Origin: Burkholderiales bacterium
GTDB taxonomy: Bacteria; Pseudomonadota; Gammaproteobacteria; Burkholderiales; Casimicrobiaceae
Direction: 5' to 3'
Assembly (NCBI GenBank): GCA_025352105.1
Contig: JANXUB010000179.1
Coordinates: 1 to 57,656, forward strand
Length of the DNA: 57,656 nucleotides
The position numbers and the translations under genes were made by a program. Numbering within the stretch: position 1 is the first letter of the stretch; each line of letters begins with the position of its first letter. Below the pieces are notes generated by a model that did not search any database, had not been told where the DNA came from, and was given only the letters and a program-made list of their open reading frames with translations. Positions 26,860-35,853 of the stretch are shown in pieces.

Positions 26860-29850
26860 ATGACTCCCGCCGATCCTCCCAGCTCACCCAACGCCCGCAC
26901 CACTGACGATTCGGCCTTCGACGCGAGCTTCTGGAAAGCGGTCAACGCGGCGTTCGACGAGGCGCTGGAGTGCGACGAAATCGCCCGTCCCGCGTTTGTC
27001 CGGTCACTGCACGAGCGCGACGCCCGTGTCGCGCAGGAAGTGCGAAAGCTCCTGGGTCGCGCGCACGCACAAACGCTCGCCACCAGCTTTGTGCGCCACC
27101 CGCCGGCAAGTGCAAAAACCGACAACGCCGCAGCGGGCCTGACGACGCAGCTTGCGCCAGTGCTGGGTGACGGCGGTGAGCGCGGCTTTGATCACCTGCT
27201 CCAGCGCGCGTTAAGGGCCGAGCGCTCCCGTGCCAAAGATCGCCGTCATTCGGGGGAGCTCTGCGGCGCATGGAAGTTGCAGGAAGTCATCGGCGTCGGC
27301 GGCATGGGCGAGGTGTGGCTCGCGACCCGCGCTGACGGGCTGTATCAGGCCAAGGCCGCCGTCAAATTCCTGCGCGCCGATGGCGACACCGAACGCTTCG
27401 AAGCACGCTTTGCACAGGAGCGGGCTCTCCTCGCGCGGCTCAATCACCCTGGTATCGCGCGGCTCATCGACGCCGGGCGGCTGTTCGGGCAGCCATTTCT
27501 GGTGCTGGAGTACGTCGACGGTCAGCCACTGTTGAACTACGCCGCCGAACACGCCACCACCGTCGAGGCGCGCATCGCGTTGATCAGGGAAATTGGCGAG
27601 GCGGTGTCGTATGCGCATTCGCAATTGGTCGTTCACCGCGATCTGAAACCGTCGAACGTGCTGGTCACGCCAGGCGGGCACGTGAAGCTGCTTGACTTCG
27701 GTGTGGCCGGATTGCTCGATGACAGCGAACATGATGAGGCCACCACCTCTGAGGCCACCAAGATGGGCGGTCGCGGGCTCACCGTCGAATACGCAGCTCC
27801 GGAGCAAATCAGCGGCGAAGCCACGGGCGTCGCCAGCGACATTTATTCGCTCGGCAGCCTTGCCTATCACCTGCTATCGGGGCGTCGCGCCCATCTGCCC
27901 GAAAAATCAGGCCGCGCTGCGCTCGAATATGCGGTGCTGCACACAACGCCGGAGCGTCTTTCGTACGCCGCCAGCCATCACGATCACGCGACCGTCAAGG
28001 ACAACATTCCCGCGCCGAGCAACGTCGAGCGATTGGAGGGCGACGTTGACGCCATCGTTGCCCGCGCCATCCGCATCGATCCAGCGGATCGTTACCGCAC
28101 GATGGAGGCGTTCGTGGCCGATCTCACGCGCTGGATGGCGCATCGCCCGATCTCCGCCCGGCGCGAAGATCGCAGCTATCGTACGCGGCTGTGGCTGCGA
28201 CGGAACTGGCTGCCGGTGAGCCTCACGGCGTCGTTATTTGTCGCGCTGGCTGCGGGGCTTGCGTTTTCGCTGTGGCAATATGATCGCGCCCGTGTTGAGG
28301 CAGCGCGTGCGGTCAAAACCGCCGACTATCTGGTCGAGTTGTTACGCAGTGCCGACCCGGACGTGCACGGCGGACAGTGGCCAACTGTGCTCGCATTGAT
28401 CGAACAGGCGCAGAAGGATCTCGCCAGCAAGTTTGCTGACGACCCGAGCGTTGAGCAGCAGGTCGGCGTCCATGTGGCAACAACGCTGCGTCGGTTGTCG
28501 CGATTCAAGGAGGCGCTGCCGGTCGCTCGTCGCTCGGTGCTGTTGAGCGAAAAGCTCTACGGCGATCATGCCGAGGTGACGCGGCGCGCGCGGTTTTTGC
28601 TGGCCGACATCATGTACTGGATCGACGAGACCGCCGCCGCGCTCCCGCTTGTAGAACAGGCGATTGGCAAAGGCCCGCCGCCATCACTGCAAACTTGGTG
28701 GCGCGAGGCGATTTTGCTGCGGGCGAATATGCTCGCCGAGCTGCGACGCTTCAGCGAGAGCAACGCCGAATTCGATCACTACCTGACGCTGGTTCGCGGC
28801 GAGCCCCTGGAACAGTGGCTCGTGGCCGAGGCCGAGGTCGACCGCGCGCTGATGTTTAGCCGCGAGGGCCGCCGCACCGAAGCGCTGGCGTTACACAAAA
28901 AGCTGCGCCCGATTCTCGAAAATCCACCGCCGCACGCAAAACGCGTTGCGCTGAATGCGCTCACCAACGGCGCGTTTGAGCAGGTTCAGGCGGGCGATCC
29001 GACCGGCGTGGAGCCGCTCTTGCGCGAGGCGATTCGGCAGTGGGACGAGCTTGCCGGAAAAATCAATGCGAACAGCCTTGACGCGCTGCGCGACCTTGGC
29101 TTTTTCTACAACCGCTTTGGGCCAGCCGAGGGCGCGCTGGCGACGTCCGAGGAGCGGCTGACGCGCCTTCGTTCGGCACCGAGCGCTGACGCTGCCGCCG
29201 TTTTATTCGGTGAACTGGACCTGCTGGAAATTCGCACACGTTATTTGATGCTCGACAAGGCCGCGACGCTGGCCGAGGCATCGCGACTGACCGCGGCATT
29301 CGCGACGCTCGATGCAGCGAGCGCGACGCCCGAACAGAAGCGGCGCTTTCGGCAACGGGCTGCGCTCGTTGAATTGACCTACGACAAAGTTGACGGCACG
29401 GCCACCGCAATCGTCGCCGAAACGCCGCCCACAAACGACGTCAGCAAATTCGGCCGTACCGAAACCTCGCGCCGATTTATCCTGCAATCAATGCTCGAAA
29501 GTGTCAACGGAAAAGGCCCTGACGCCTGCAAATCGGCACTCGGCGCGGCGACCGCCTGGGGTACAGAAAGTCGCGGCTACGTGCTCGCTTCATACGCGCT
29601 CCGCGCCGCTGTTGTCTGCACGCTGGCTGGCGACCAGCGCGCCGCCGAGCTGGCAAAAAACGCCATCAGCGCCATTCCAAAAGAGCTGCCCGATGATCAC
29701 CGCCTGCGCCAAGTCGGAACCTATGTTACGCAGCTGCAATCGGCGCGCGACAAGGCAGACGGCGATGCAGCGCTTGCGACGTTTGTCGCCAAGGTCAATC
29801 CGAAAGCGCGGATTGAGTTTTCAGCGTCACTGACCGGGCTGATTTTTTAG
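26860..29850 (+). CDS. Hanks-type Ser/Thr protein kinase, paralogue
   Basis: A 996-residue kinase with the same plan as the one at 17.5-20.7 kb. An N-terminal helical region (1-130) precedes the kinase domain (about 138-415) with GVGGMGEVW, ATP-binding Lys at about 169, HRDLKPSNVLV (259-269) and DFG (279-281), all intact. A membrane helix (LPVSLTASLFVALAAGLAFSLW, near 446-468) separates it from a long helical C-terminal part with TPR-like character that lacks the coiled-coil stretch of the other kinase. Cotranscription with the sigma gene upstream is likely. The extracytoplasmic part presumably senses a signal; its nature is unknown. Confidence 0.92.
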   Translation: MTPADPPSSPNARTTDDSAFDASFWKAVNAAFDEALECDEIARPAFVRSLHERDARVAQEVRKLLGRAHAQTLATSFVRHPPASAKTDNAAAGLTTQLAPVLGDGGERGFDHLLQRALRAERSRAKDRRHSGELCGAWKLQEVIGVGGMGEVWLATRADGLYQAKAAVKFLRADGDTERFEARFAQERALLARLNHPGIARLIDAGRLFGQPFLVLEYVDGQPLLNYAAEHATTVEARIALIREIGEAVSYAHSQLVVHRDLKPSNVLVTPGGHVKLLDFGVAGLLDDSEHDEATTSEATKMGGRGLTVEYAAPEQISGEATGVASDIYSLGSLAYHLLSGRRAHLPEKSGRAALEYAVLHTTPERLSYAASHHDHATVKDNIPAPSNVERLEGDVDAIVARAIRIDPADRYRTMEAFVADLTRWMAHRPISARREDRSYRTRLWLRRNWLPVSLTASLFVALAAGLAFSLWQYDRARVEAARAVKTADYLVELLRSADPDVHGGQWPTVLALIEQAQKDLASKFADDPSVEQQVGVHVATTLRRLSRFKEALPVARRSVLLSEKLYGDHAEVTRRARFLLADIMYWIDETAAALPLVEQAIGKGPPPSLQTWWREAILLRANMLAELRRFSESNAEFDHYLTLVRGEPLEQWLVAEAEVDRALMFSREGRRTEALALHKKLRPILENPPPHAKRVALNALTNGAFEQVQAGDPTGVEPLLREAIRQWDELAGKINANSLDALRDLGFFYNRFGPAEGALATSEERLTRLRSAPSADAAAVLFGELDLLEIRTRYLMLDKAATLAEASRLTAAFATLDAASATPEQKRRFRQRAALVELTYDKVDGTATAIVAETPPTNDVSKFGRTETSRRFILQSMLESVNGKGPDACKSALGAATAWGTESRGYVLASYALRAAVVCTLAGDQRAAELAKNAISAIPKELPDDHRLRQVGTYVTQLQSARDKADGDAALATFVAKVNPKARIEFSASLTGLIF

Positions 29851-29904
29851 TTTTTCGAAAAAACATGCCGACGTGTCACTTTTTGCGGCAAAAGCACGTC
29901 TCTG

Positions 29905-30121
29905 TCAGTAATCCCGCGCTCAACCTCGACTGACGCGGGATTGATGCAGCCCCTTCTCCCCGAGTTGCTGCGTCGCTGGTATGCCGCGCCTTTCGCTCCC
30001 GCGACAGGTTGTGCCATTGGCAAACGCCGTCACGCTTCCCCGCGTCGACGGCGCGTGCGGAAGCAGTTCCTCCCTGCGCTTCGTGCAAAATCTTAAGCCC
30101 GCCTTCTGGCGGGTTTTTTTT
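29905..30121 (+). ncRNA. Candidate structured small RNA or long 3' UTR
   Basis: Starts with a nine-base perfect stem AATCCCGCG/CGCGGGATT (29910-29942). A second imperfect stem GCTTCC/GGAAGC lies near 30031-30066, and the segment ends at a strong terminator hairpin 250 bases after the kinase stop. No named RNA family was recognised; it could simply be the kinase transcript's trailer. Confidence 0.25.
30098..30121 (+). terminator. Intrinsic terminator
   Basis: CCCGCC, TTCT loop, GGCGGG and eight T. It ends either the sigma/kinase transcript or the candidate small RNA. Confidence 0.85.
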
Positions 30122-30135
30122 GAGCAAGTGCTTTA

Positions 30136-30205
30136 CAGCTTTTGCTTGAAATAACCTTTTCACTTGGGCTAGCGCCCAAATAAGCTTCAACCCGACTATT
30201 GTCGT
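30136..30205. repeat. Dispersed repeat, family B copy 3
   Basis: CAGCTTTTGCTTGAAAT, then TTTCACTTGGGCTAGCGCCCAAAT-like centre, ending near CCCGACTATT. The CTTGGGCTAGCGCCCAA centre is itself palindromic. It is closest to the copy at 38666. Confidence 0.45.
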
Positions 30206-30395
30206 ATTTTCGGCTTAGCCCCCATTCAATGGTGCTTTCAGCTCAGAGCTGAATAAATCTATCGGAATTCAGGGACATTAAATTGCTCGTATTTGCGTTT
30301 TGTAAAAATATTATTCTTCATAACTTCGATTTAATGCGCTAATCAGCAATTTCCTTGCTTGTCGTAAAATCATTGCATTGCAACAAGGAATGATC

Positions 30396-31481
30396 ATGCC
30401 CGCTACGCCCGCTGTACTCAACCGCCAAGTCGACGATGTCCGCATCAAGGACATTTTCGAGCTTGCTCCGCCCTCGCATTTGCTACGCGAATTCCGGCCC
30501 AGCGAAGCCGTCGAGCAACTGGTGTTTGACACGCGGCGCGACATTCACAAGGTGCTGCACGGCGCAGATGATCGCCTCGTCGTGATCGTCGGCCCCTGCT
30601 CAATGCACGACAAGAAGGCGGCGCTGGAATACACCAAAAAGCTCAAGGTGCTGCGTGACGAATTAGCCCACGATTTAATTGTCGTCATGCGCGTGTACTT
30701 CGAAAAGCCGCGCACAACAGTCGGCTGGAAAGGTCTGATCAACGACCCGTTCCTCGACGGCAGCTTCAAAATCAACGACGGACTGCGTCTCGCGCGCGAA
30801 CTGCTGCTTGACATCAACGAGCTGGGCGTTCCGGCCGCCACCGAATTTCTCGACACGCTGACGCCGCAGTATTACGCTGACCTCATCTCGTGGGGCGCGA
30901 TTGGCGCGCGCACCACCGAGAGCCAGGTGCATCGCCAATTGGCCAGCGGCATGAGCTGCCCGATGGGGTTCAAAAACGGCACTGATGGCAACATCAAGAT
31001 CGCCGTTGACGCCATCAAGGCAGCCGCTGCACCCCATTTTTTCCTGTCGGTAACCAAAGGCGGCCACAGCGCCATCATTTCGACCAACGGAAACGAGGAT
31101 TGCCACGTCATCCTGCGCGGCGGCAAAGGCCCGAACTACGACGCCGCCAGCGTCGAGGCGTCAGGGCAGGAGCTCGCCAAGGCGGGTTTGCCGCAACACA
31201 TCATGATTGACTTCTCGCATGCAAATTCGAGCAAGCAACACGACAAGCAAATCGAAGTGTCAGCCGATGTCGGACGCCAAATGGCGGCAGGAGACGAGCG
31301 CATCTTCGGCGTCATGATTGAATCTCACTTGAACCCCGGACGTCAGGATTTGATCCCCGGAAAAGAGCTGGCTTATGGAGTCTCCATCACCGACGCGTGC
31401 ATTGACTGGGCCGCCACCGAAGGCGTGTTGCGTCAGTTGGCAGCGGACGTGCAAAAGCGGCGTCTGTCGCAGGCAGAATAG
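30396..31481 (+). CDS. aroG: 3-deoxy-7-phosphoheptulonate synthase, class I
   Basis: Condenses phosphoenolpyruvate and erythrose-4-phosphate to DAHP, the first step of aromatic amino acid synthesis. The 361-residue product has the type I-alpha blocks VGPCSMHDKKAALEY, MRVYFEKPRTTVGWKGLINDP, GARTTESQVHRQLASGMSCPMGFKNGTDG and DFSHANSSK. Of two ATG codons, the second is chosen because AAGGA lies six bases before it. The feedback-regulatory N-terminus (VDDVRIKDIFELAPPSHL) resembles AroG/AroF, but which amino acid inhibits cannot be read from it. A single-gene unit; a REP-like palindrome follows. Confidence 0.93.
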   Translation: MPATPAVLNRQVDDVRIKDIFELAPPSHLLREFRPSEAVEQLVFDTRRDIHKVLHGADDRLVVIVGPCSMHDKKAALEYTKKLKVLRDELAHDLIVVMRVYFEKPRTTVGWKGLINDPFLDGSFKINDGLRLARELLLDINELGVPAATEFLDTLTPQYYADLISWGAIGARTTESQVHRQLASGMSCPMGFKNGTDGNIKIAVDAIKAAAAPHFFLSVTKGGHSAIISTNGNEDCHVILRGGKGPNYDAASVEASGQELAKAGLPQHIMIDFSHANSSKQHDKQIEVSADVGRQMAAGDERIFGVMIESHLNPGRQDLIPGKELAYGVSITDACIDWAATEGVLRQLAADVQKRRLSQAE

Positions 31482-31490
31482 GCATTACCC

Positions 31491-31560
31491 CTGTAGGAGG
31501 AGCTCTGCCGCGACCACGGTAGCGAAGTCATCGAAGGTCGCGGCAGAGCCGCTCCTACAG
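31491..31560. repeat. REP-like palindrome, family A copy 2
   Basis: The best-conserved copy: 25-base arms with two mismatches, CTGTAGGAG plus AGCTCTGCCGCGACC on the left and its complement on the right, loop about 20 bases. The stop codon of the converging LysE gene lies inside its right arm. Confidence 0.75.
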
Positions 31561-32217
31561 TGCCTTACGCCCGGAGAGCGCCGCGAAAACCCCAAGCGCG
31601 ATGAACGACACGCCCGCCGTCACTCGCGCAACGCCGCCTGCGGCTTTGCTGTTGGCGAGTCGTGGCGCAATCGCTCCGGCGAGCAACGCGTACGTCGCAT
31701 CGGTCACGGCGGCGATCAGCACGAACAGCGCGCTGAGCCACAGCGCCTGCGACAGGGCGACACCGCCGTTCGCGCCCCCCATGTCTGCGCTCATGAACTG
31801 CGGCAAAAAAGCCGTGAAGAAAATCGCGGTTTTCGGGTTGAGCAAGGCCACGACGAAGCCGTCGCGAAAGATCGGCCAGAGCGGCACGAACTTGAGCGCA
31901 TCCGTCGCAGCCACGGAGCCCTTGGCGCGCAGCGCCTTAATCCCAAGATAAATGAGATAAGCCGCACCCGCGTATTTGACGACTTCAAACGCCAGCGATG
32001 ACGCCGCAAACAGCGCCGCCAGCCCCATCGAAGCCGCCACCGCGTTGCCAAAATTGCCCGCCGCCACGCCAGCGACCGACGCCAAACCAGAACGCCGCCC
32101 CTGAGCCACACTTCGGGTGACGATATAGAAAACGCCCGGCCCCGGTGTGACCGCGAGCACGAAGCTTGCAAGCAGAAACACACTGAGCAGGGGCCATGGC
32201 GGCAACAGGTCGGACAT
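31555..32217 (-). CDS. LysE/RhtB-family exporter
   Basis: Inner-membrane amino-acid or metabolite exporter of 220 residues with about six helices. The N-terminal signature FVLAVTPGPGVFYIVTRSVAQGRRSGL and LIYLGIKAL, RDGFVVALLNPKTAIFFTAFLPQF are family landmarks. ATG is used; a GTG directly before it is also possible. The substrate is unknown. Its last codons and stop lie within a REP-like palindrome shared with aroG. It is divergent from the YheT gene. Confidence 0.9.
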   Translation of the reverse strand: MSDLLPPWPLLSVFLLASFVLAVTPGPGVFYIVTRSVAQGRRSGLASVAGVAAGNFGNAVAASMGLAALFAASSLAFEVVKYAGAAYLIYLGIKALRAKGSVAATDALKFVPLWPIFRDGFVVALLNPKTAIFFTAFLPQFMSADMGGANGGVALSQALWLSALFVLIAAVTDATYALLAGAIAPRLANSKAAGGVARVTAGVSFIALGVFAALSGRKAL

Positions 32218-32251
32218 CACGGCAACGCCTCACACGAATAAACTCACTTAA

Positions 32252-33229
32252 ATGTCACGAATCGTATCAACTTATCAGCGCCCATGGTGGCTGCCGACGG
32301 GCCACCTGCAAAGCATTTATGCGCAGTGGTTGCCGCGCCCGAAGATCGCTTATCGCCGCGAGCGGCTGGAGCTGGCTGACGGTGATTTCATTGACCTGGA
32401 CTGGTCGGACGGCCCCAATCCAGAAGCACCACTGCTCGTGTTCTTTCACGGGCTCGAAGGCTCCAGCGATTCGCAATATTGCCGCACCACGATGGCGGCG
32501 GCCCACACTCGCGGCTGGTCAGGCATGGTGGCGCATTTTCGCGGCTGCTCGGGCGAGCCCAATCGCCTTCCGCGCTCATACCACTCGGGCGACAGCGAAC
32601 ATTGCGACATCGTACTGCGCGAAGTGCGTTCGCGATTCCCGGACCGCAGCGTGCTTGCGGTCGGCGTATCGCTTGGTGGCAATGCATTGACCAAATGGTG
32701 CGGTGAGCAAGGCGACACGGCGCATGAGTTCGTGAGCGCTGCGGCGTCCGTGTCCAACCCGCTCGATCTGGGTATTTCCGCTGAAGCCATCCTGCATTTC
32801 AAGAACTGGATTTTCAACAAGTACTTCATGGATGCGATGGGCGCGAGCTACGCCGCACGCATGGAAAAACATCCGCATTTGCGTGAGAAAGGCTTTCTCG
32901 CCAAACCGAAAAACTTCCCGCAATTTGACGAGCACTACACTGCCCCGATGCACGGCTACACGAGCTCGTGGGACTATTACTACCGCGCCTCTTCACGCGG
33001 TTTCATCGCAAAAATCCGCATCCCATTTTTGCTGCTCAACGCTATGAACGATCCCTTCGTTCCATCGTCGCTGTTTCCGAATGCGGCTGAAGTGCCGGAC
33101 AACATCACGCTCGAACAACCGGTCGACGGTGGCCATGTCGGGTTCGTCACCGGCTCGTTTCCTGGCAAGCTGGATTGGCTACCCGAGCGGTTGTGCGAAT
33201 TCTTCCAGGGCGCATTAGCGGCAAAATAG
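32252..33229 (+). CDS. YheT-family alpha/beta hydrolase
   Basis: Cytosolic alpha/beta-hydrolase of 325 residues. The N-terminal YQRPWWLPTGHLQSIYAQWLPR is characteristic of the YheT subfamily. HGLEGSSDSQYC forms the oxyanion region and VGVSLGGNALTKWCG the nucleophile elbow with the catalytic serine. NDPFVPSSLFP supplies the acid and GGHVGFV the histidine. The family's natural substrate is not settled (carboxyl esters are hydrolysed by relatives). It is followed by a REP-like palindrome and then the phosphomannomutase gene. Confidence 0.9.
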   Translation: MSRIVSTYQRPWWLPTGHLQSIYAQWLPRPKIAYRRERLELADGDFIDLDWSDGPNPEAPLLVFFHGLEGSSDSQYCRTTMAAAHTRGWSGMVAHFRGCSGEPNRLPRSYHSGDSEHCDIVLREVRSRFPDRSVLAVGVSLGGNALTKWCGEQGDTAHEFVSAAASVSNPLDLGISAEAILHFKNWIFNKYFMDAMGASYAARMEKHPHLREKGFLAKPKNFPQFDEHYTAPMHGYTSSWDYYYRASSRGFIAKIRIPFLLLNAMNDPFVPSSLFPNAAEVPDNITLEQPVDGGHVGFVTGSFPGKLDWLPERLCEFFQGALAAK

Positions 33230-33240
33230 GCGTGTGTCCC

Positions 33241-33311
33241 TTGTAGTAGCGGCTCTGCCGCGACCTGCATTCATCCAATTGCAATGGGTCGCGGCAAAGC
33301 CGCTTCCACAA
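33241..33311. repeat. REP-like palindrome, family A copy 3
   Basis: TTGTAGTAGCGGCTCTGCC and its imperfect complement GGCAAAGCCGCTTCCACAA around a loop of about 20 bases. It separates the hydrolase and the phosphomannomutase genes. Confidence 0.7.
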
Positions 33312-33334
33312 CAAAATCCAAACAAGAGTCATTC

Positions 33335-34720
33335 ATGCAACTCCCTTCAGAAATCTTCAAGGCCTACGACATTCGTGGCATCGTTGGCAAAACGCTCACG
33401 CCTGAAATCGCCTACGCGGTTGGGCAATCGCTGGGAACGCTGTCGCTGGAGCGCGGCGCGTCATCCATCGCGGTGGGACGTGATGGACGACTGTCGGGCC
33501 CTGAGCTTTCGCAGGCGTTGCGCGACGGGATAGCTTCAACCGGTTGCAATGCGATTGATATTGGCATGGCACCGACCCCGGTCTCCTACTTCGCGGGCCA
33601 CGTGCTTGGCACAGGCTCCTGCGTGAGTGTCACCGGTAGCCACAATCCGCCGGATTACAACGGCATCAAGATGGTCGTTGCTGGTGAGGCGATTTGGGGC
33701 GACACGATTTTGTCGCTGAAGACACGCGCCGAATCGGGCGACGTGAAAGTCGCGGCACACGGAAAAGCGGGCACGCAATCAACCGCTGACATCAACGATG
33801 CCTATGTCGCCCGCATCGTTGGCGACGCCAAACTGTCGCGCCCCATGAAAATCGCAGTGGATTGCGGCAACGGTGCGGCGGGCGTTCTCGCCCCGAAAAT
33901 TTTCCGTGCGCTCGGCTGCGAAGTCGTAGAAATGTTCTGCGAAATCGACGGCAACTTCCCGAACCATCACCCCGATCCTTCGAAGCTGGAGAACCTTCAG
34001 GACTTGATCAAAGTCGTCAAAGAAACCGACGTTGAACTGGGCCTCGCATTCGATGGCGATGGTGACCGTCTGGGTATCGTCACCAAATCCGGCGAAGTGA
34101 TTTTCCCCGATCGGCAGATGATGTTGTTTGCGGGCGATGTGTTGTCGCGTAACCCCGGCGCAACGATCATTTACGACGTGAAATGCACGCGCCTGCTCGA
34201 CAAATACATTGTGGATCACGGCGGTGTGCCGCTCATGTGGAAGACCGGCCACTCGCTGGTGAAGGCCAAGCTCAAGGAGACTGGTTCACCGCTCGCAGGC
34301 GAGATGAGTGGACACATCTTTTTCAAGGAACGTTGGTACGGTTTTGATGACGCGATTTATTGCGGCGCGCGTTTGCTTGAGATCGTTTCCAAATCGGCCG
34401 ATGCAAGCAAAGTGCTTGAGGATTTACCGAATGCACCGTCCACGCCAGAACTGAATTTGAAATGCGCAGAAGGCGAGCATTTCACGTTGATGGAGCAACT
34501 GAAAGTGACCGCAAAATTTCCGACCGCGACGCGCATCGCAACGATTGACGGCATGCGCGTGGAATACGCCGACGGCTTCGGGCTTGCGCGTCCTTCCAAC
34601 ACCACGCCCGTCATCGTGCTCCGTTTTGAGGCGGACACGCCAGAGGCGCTGAAGCGAATTCAGGATGATTTCCGCGGCCAGTTTGCTCGGGTCAACCCCG
34701 AACTGGTTCTGCCGTTTTAG
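33335..34720 (+). CDS. algC: Phosphomannomutase/phosphoglucomutase
   Basis: Interconverts hexose 6- and 1-phosphates for nucleotide-sugar, LPS and polysaccharide synthesis. Four-domain alpha-D-phosphohexomutase of 461 residues: FKAYDIRGIVG at the start, phosphoserine loop SVTGSHNPPDYNGIKM, metal loop AFDGDGDRLG, sugar loop GEMSGHIFFKERW and phosphate loop near RPSNTTPV. The ATG before QLPSEIF is chosen since the upstream extension translates the repeat. The algC symbol follows Pseudomonas; in this species manB/pgm roles are equally possible. Confidence 0.92.
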   Translation: MQLPSEIFKAYDIRGIVGKTLTPEIAYAVGQSLGTLSLERGASSIAVGRDGRLSGPELSQALRDGIASTGCNAIDIGMAPTPVSYFAGHVLGTGSCVSVTGSHNPPDYNGIKMVVAGEAIWGDTILSLKTRAESGDVKVAAHGKAGTQSTADINDAYVARIVGDAKLSRPMKIAVDCGNGAAGVLAPKIFRALGCEVVEMFCEIDGNFPNHHPDPSKLENLQDLIKVVKETDVELGLAFDGDGDRLGIVTKSGEVIFPDRQMMLFAGDVLSRNPGATIIYDVKCTRLLDKYIVDHGGVPLMWKTGHSLVKAKLKETGSPLAGEMSGHIFFKERWYGFDDAIYCGARLLEIVSKSADASKVLEDLPNAPSTPELNLKCAEGEHFTLMEQLKVTAKFPTATRIATIDGMRVEYADGFGLARPSNTTPVIVLRFEADTPEALKRIQDDFRGQFARVNPELVLPF

Positions 34721-34780
34721 TCCTACACTCGCGGTCAAATTAAGTTCAGACCGCGTTCATATTTTTCGGAGGAATTTCGC

Positions 34781-35749
34781 ATGCATTTCATCAAGACAGT
34801 CACTGCCGTCGCCGCTGCCCTCGCCGCCAGCGTCACGTTTGCTCAGGCTTACCCAACGAAGCCGATCAAAATCATCGTGCCCTTCGCGCCGGGCGGCACC
34901 ACCGACATTGTGGCCCGCATCATGGCCGCAAAAATGTCGCCGATTCTGGGCCAACCGGTCATCGTCGAGAACCGCGCGGGCGCGGGTGGCTCGATCGGCG
35001 CGAACGAAATCGCCAAAGCGCCGGCCGATGGCTACGTTATCGGCATGGGTTCGGTGTCGACGATGGGCACCAACATCGTCGCCTACAAAAATAACAAGCT
35101 TGATCCGCTGACGCAGTTCACGCACATCACGAACTTGGCCTCGGTGCCCGGCATCATCATCGTCAACAAGAACTTTCCGCAGAAAGATTTCAAGTCGCTG
35201 GTCGCAGAACTCAAGGCCAACCCCGGCAAGTACAGCTACGCCAGTTCGGGCGCAGGCGCGGTGGGTCACCTCGCGATGGAACTTTTCCTGGTCGAAACAG
35301 GCACCGACGCCCAACACATTGCCTACAAGGGCGCAGGCCCAGCCGTGACCGACGTCGTGGCGGGCAACGTGCCGATCATGTGGGACAACCTGTCGTCGTC
35401 GCTGGCGCAGATCAAGGCGGGCAACTTCGTGCCTATTGGCCTTGCTTTCCCGCGACGCATTCCGCAGTTGCCGAACGTGCCGACATTCGCCGAACTCGGT
35501 TTGAAAAACTATGAGGCAGACACCTGGTTCGGTTTCGTCGGCCCAGCCAACATGCCCAAAGACGTCGTCAAGAAAATTTACGACGCCTCAATGACCGTGC
35601 TGAAAGACCCCGACACCATCAAGAAATTTGAAGACAACGGCGCCTTCGTGATCGCCAGCACGCCGGAACAGTTCACCGACACGGTGAAGCGCGAAGTGGC
35701 TAAGTGGAAGCGCGTGGTCGACGCGAAGAAGATCTCGCTAGAGCTCTGA
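34781..35749 (+). CDS. Bug-family (TctC-like) periplasmic solute-binding protein
   Basis: Binds carboxylated or aromatic solutes in the periplasm for tripartite tricarboxylate transporters. A signal peptide (AVAAALAASVTFAQA) is followed by YPTKPIKIIVPFAPGGTTDIVARI and VENRAGAGGSIGANEIAKAPADGY, both hallmarks of the family. At 322 residues it is of standard length. GGAGGA sits just before the ATG. No tctA/tctB genes lie nearby, as is common for the many Bug genes of Burkholderiales. A strong terminator follows at once. Confidence 0.93.
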   Translation: MHFIKTVTAVAAALAASVTFAQAYPTKPIKIIVPFAPGGTTDIVARIMAAKMSPILGQPVIVENRAGAGGSIGANEIAKAPADGYVIGMGSVSTMGTNIVAYKNNKLDPLTQFTHITNLASVPGIIIVNKNFPQKDFKSLVAELKANPGKYSYASSGAGAVGHLAMELFLVETGTDAQHIAYKGAGPAVTDVVAGNVPIMWDNLSSSLAQIKAGNFVPIGLAFPRRIPQLPNVPTFAELGLKNYEADTWFGFVGPANMPKDVVKKIYDASMTVLKDPDTIKKFEDNGAFVIASTPEQFTDTVKREVAKWKRVVDAKKISLEL

Positions 35750-35762
35750 GCCCCGTAGCCAC

Positions 35763-35798
35763 AAAAAAAAAGGCCCGCGATGCGGGCCTTTTTTTTTA
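35763..35798. terminator. Bidirectional intrinsic terminator
   Basis: A9-GGCCCGC, GAT loop, GCGGGCC-T9. It separates the Bug gene from the converging channel-like gene. Confidence 0.93.
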
Positions 35799-35853
35799 CT
35801 TCTTCACACGCTGAGCCGCACCACGTCGCGCGGCTCCGTCGTTCATTTGCTGG

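Larger units (their letters stand above)
29851..30395. other. Long intergenic region with structured segment and aroG promoter
   Basis: About 545 bases without a convincing gene. The left half can fold into several hairpins and ends in a terminator at 30098-30121. A family B repeat follows at 30136. The remaining 190 bases are AT-rich and should contain the DAHP synthase promoter. Confidence 0.6.
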
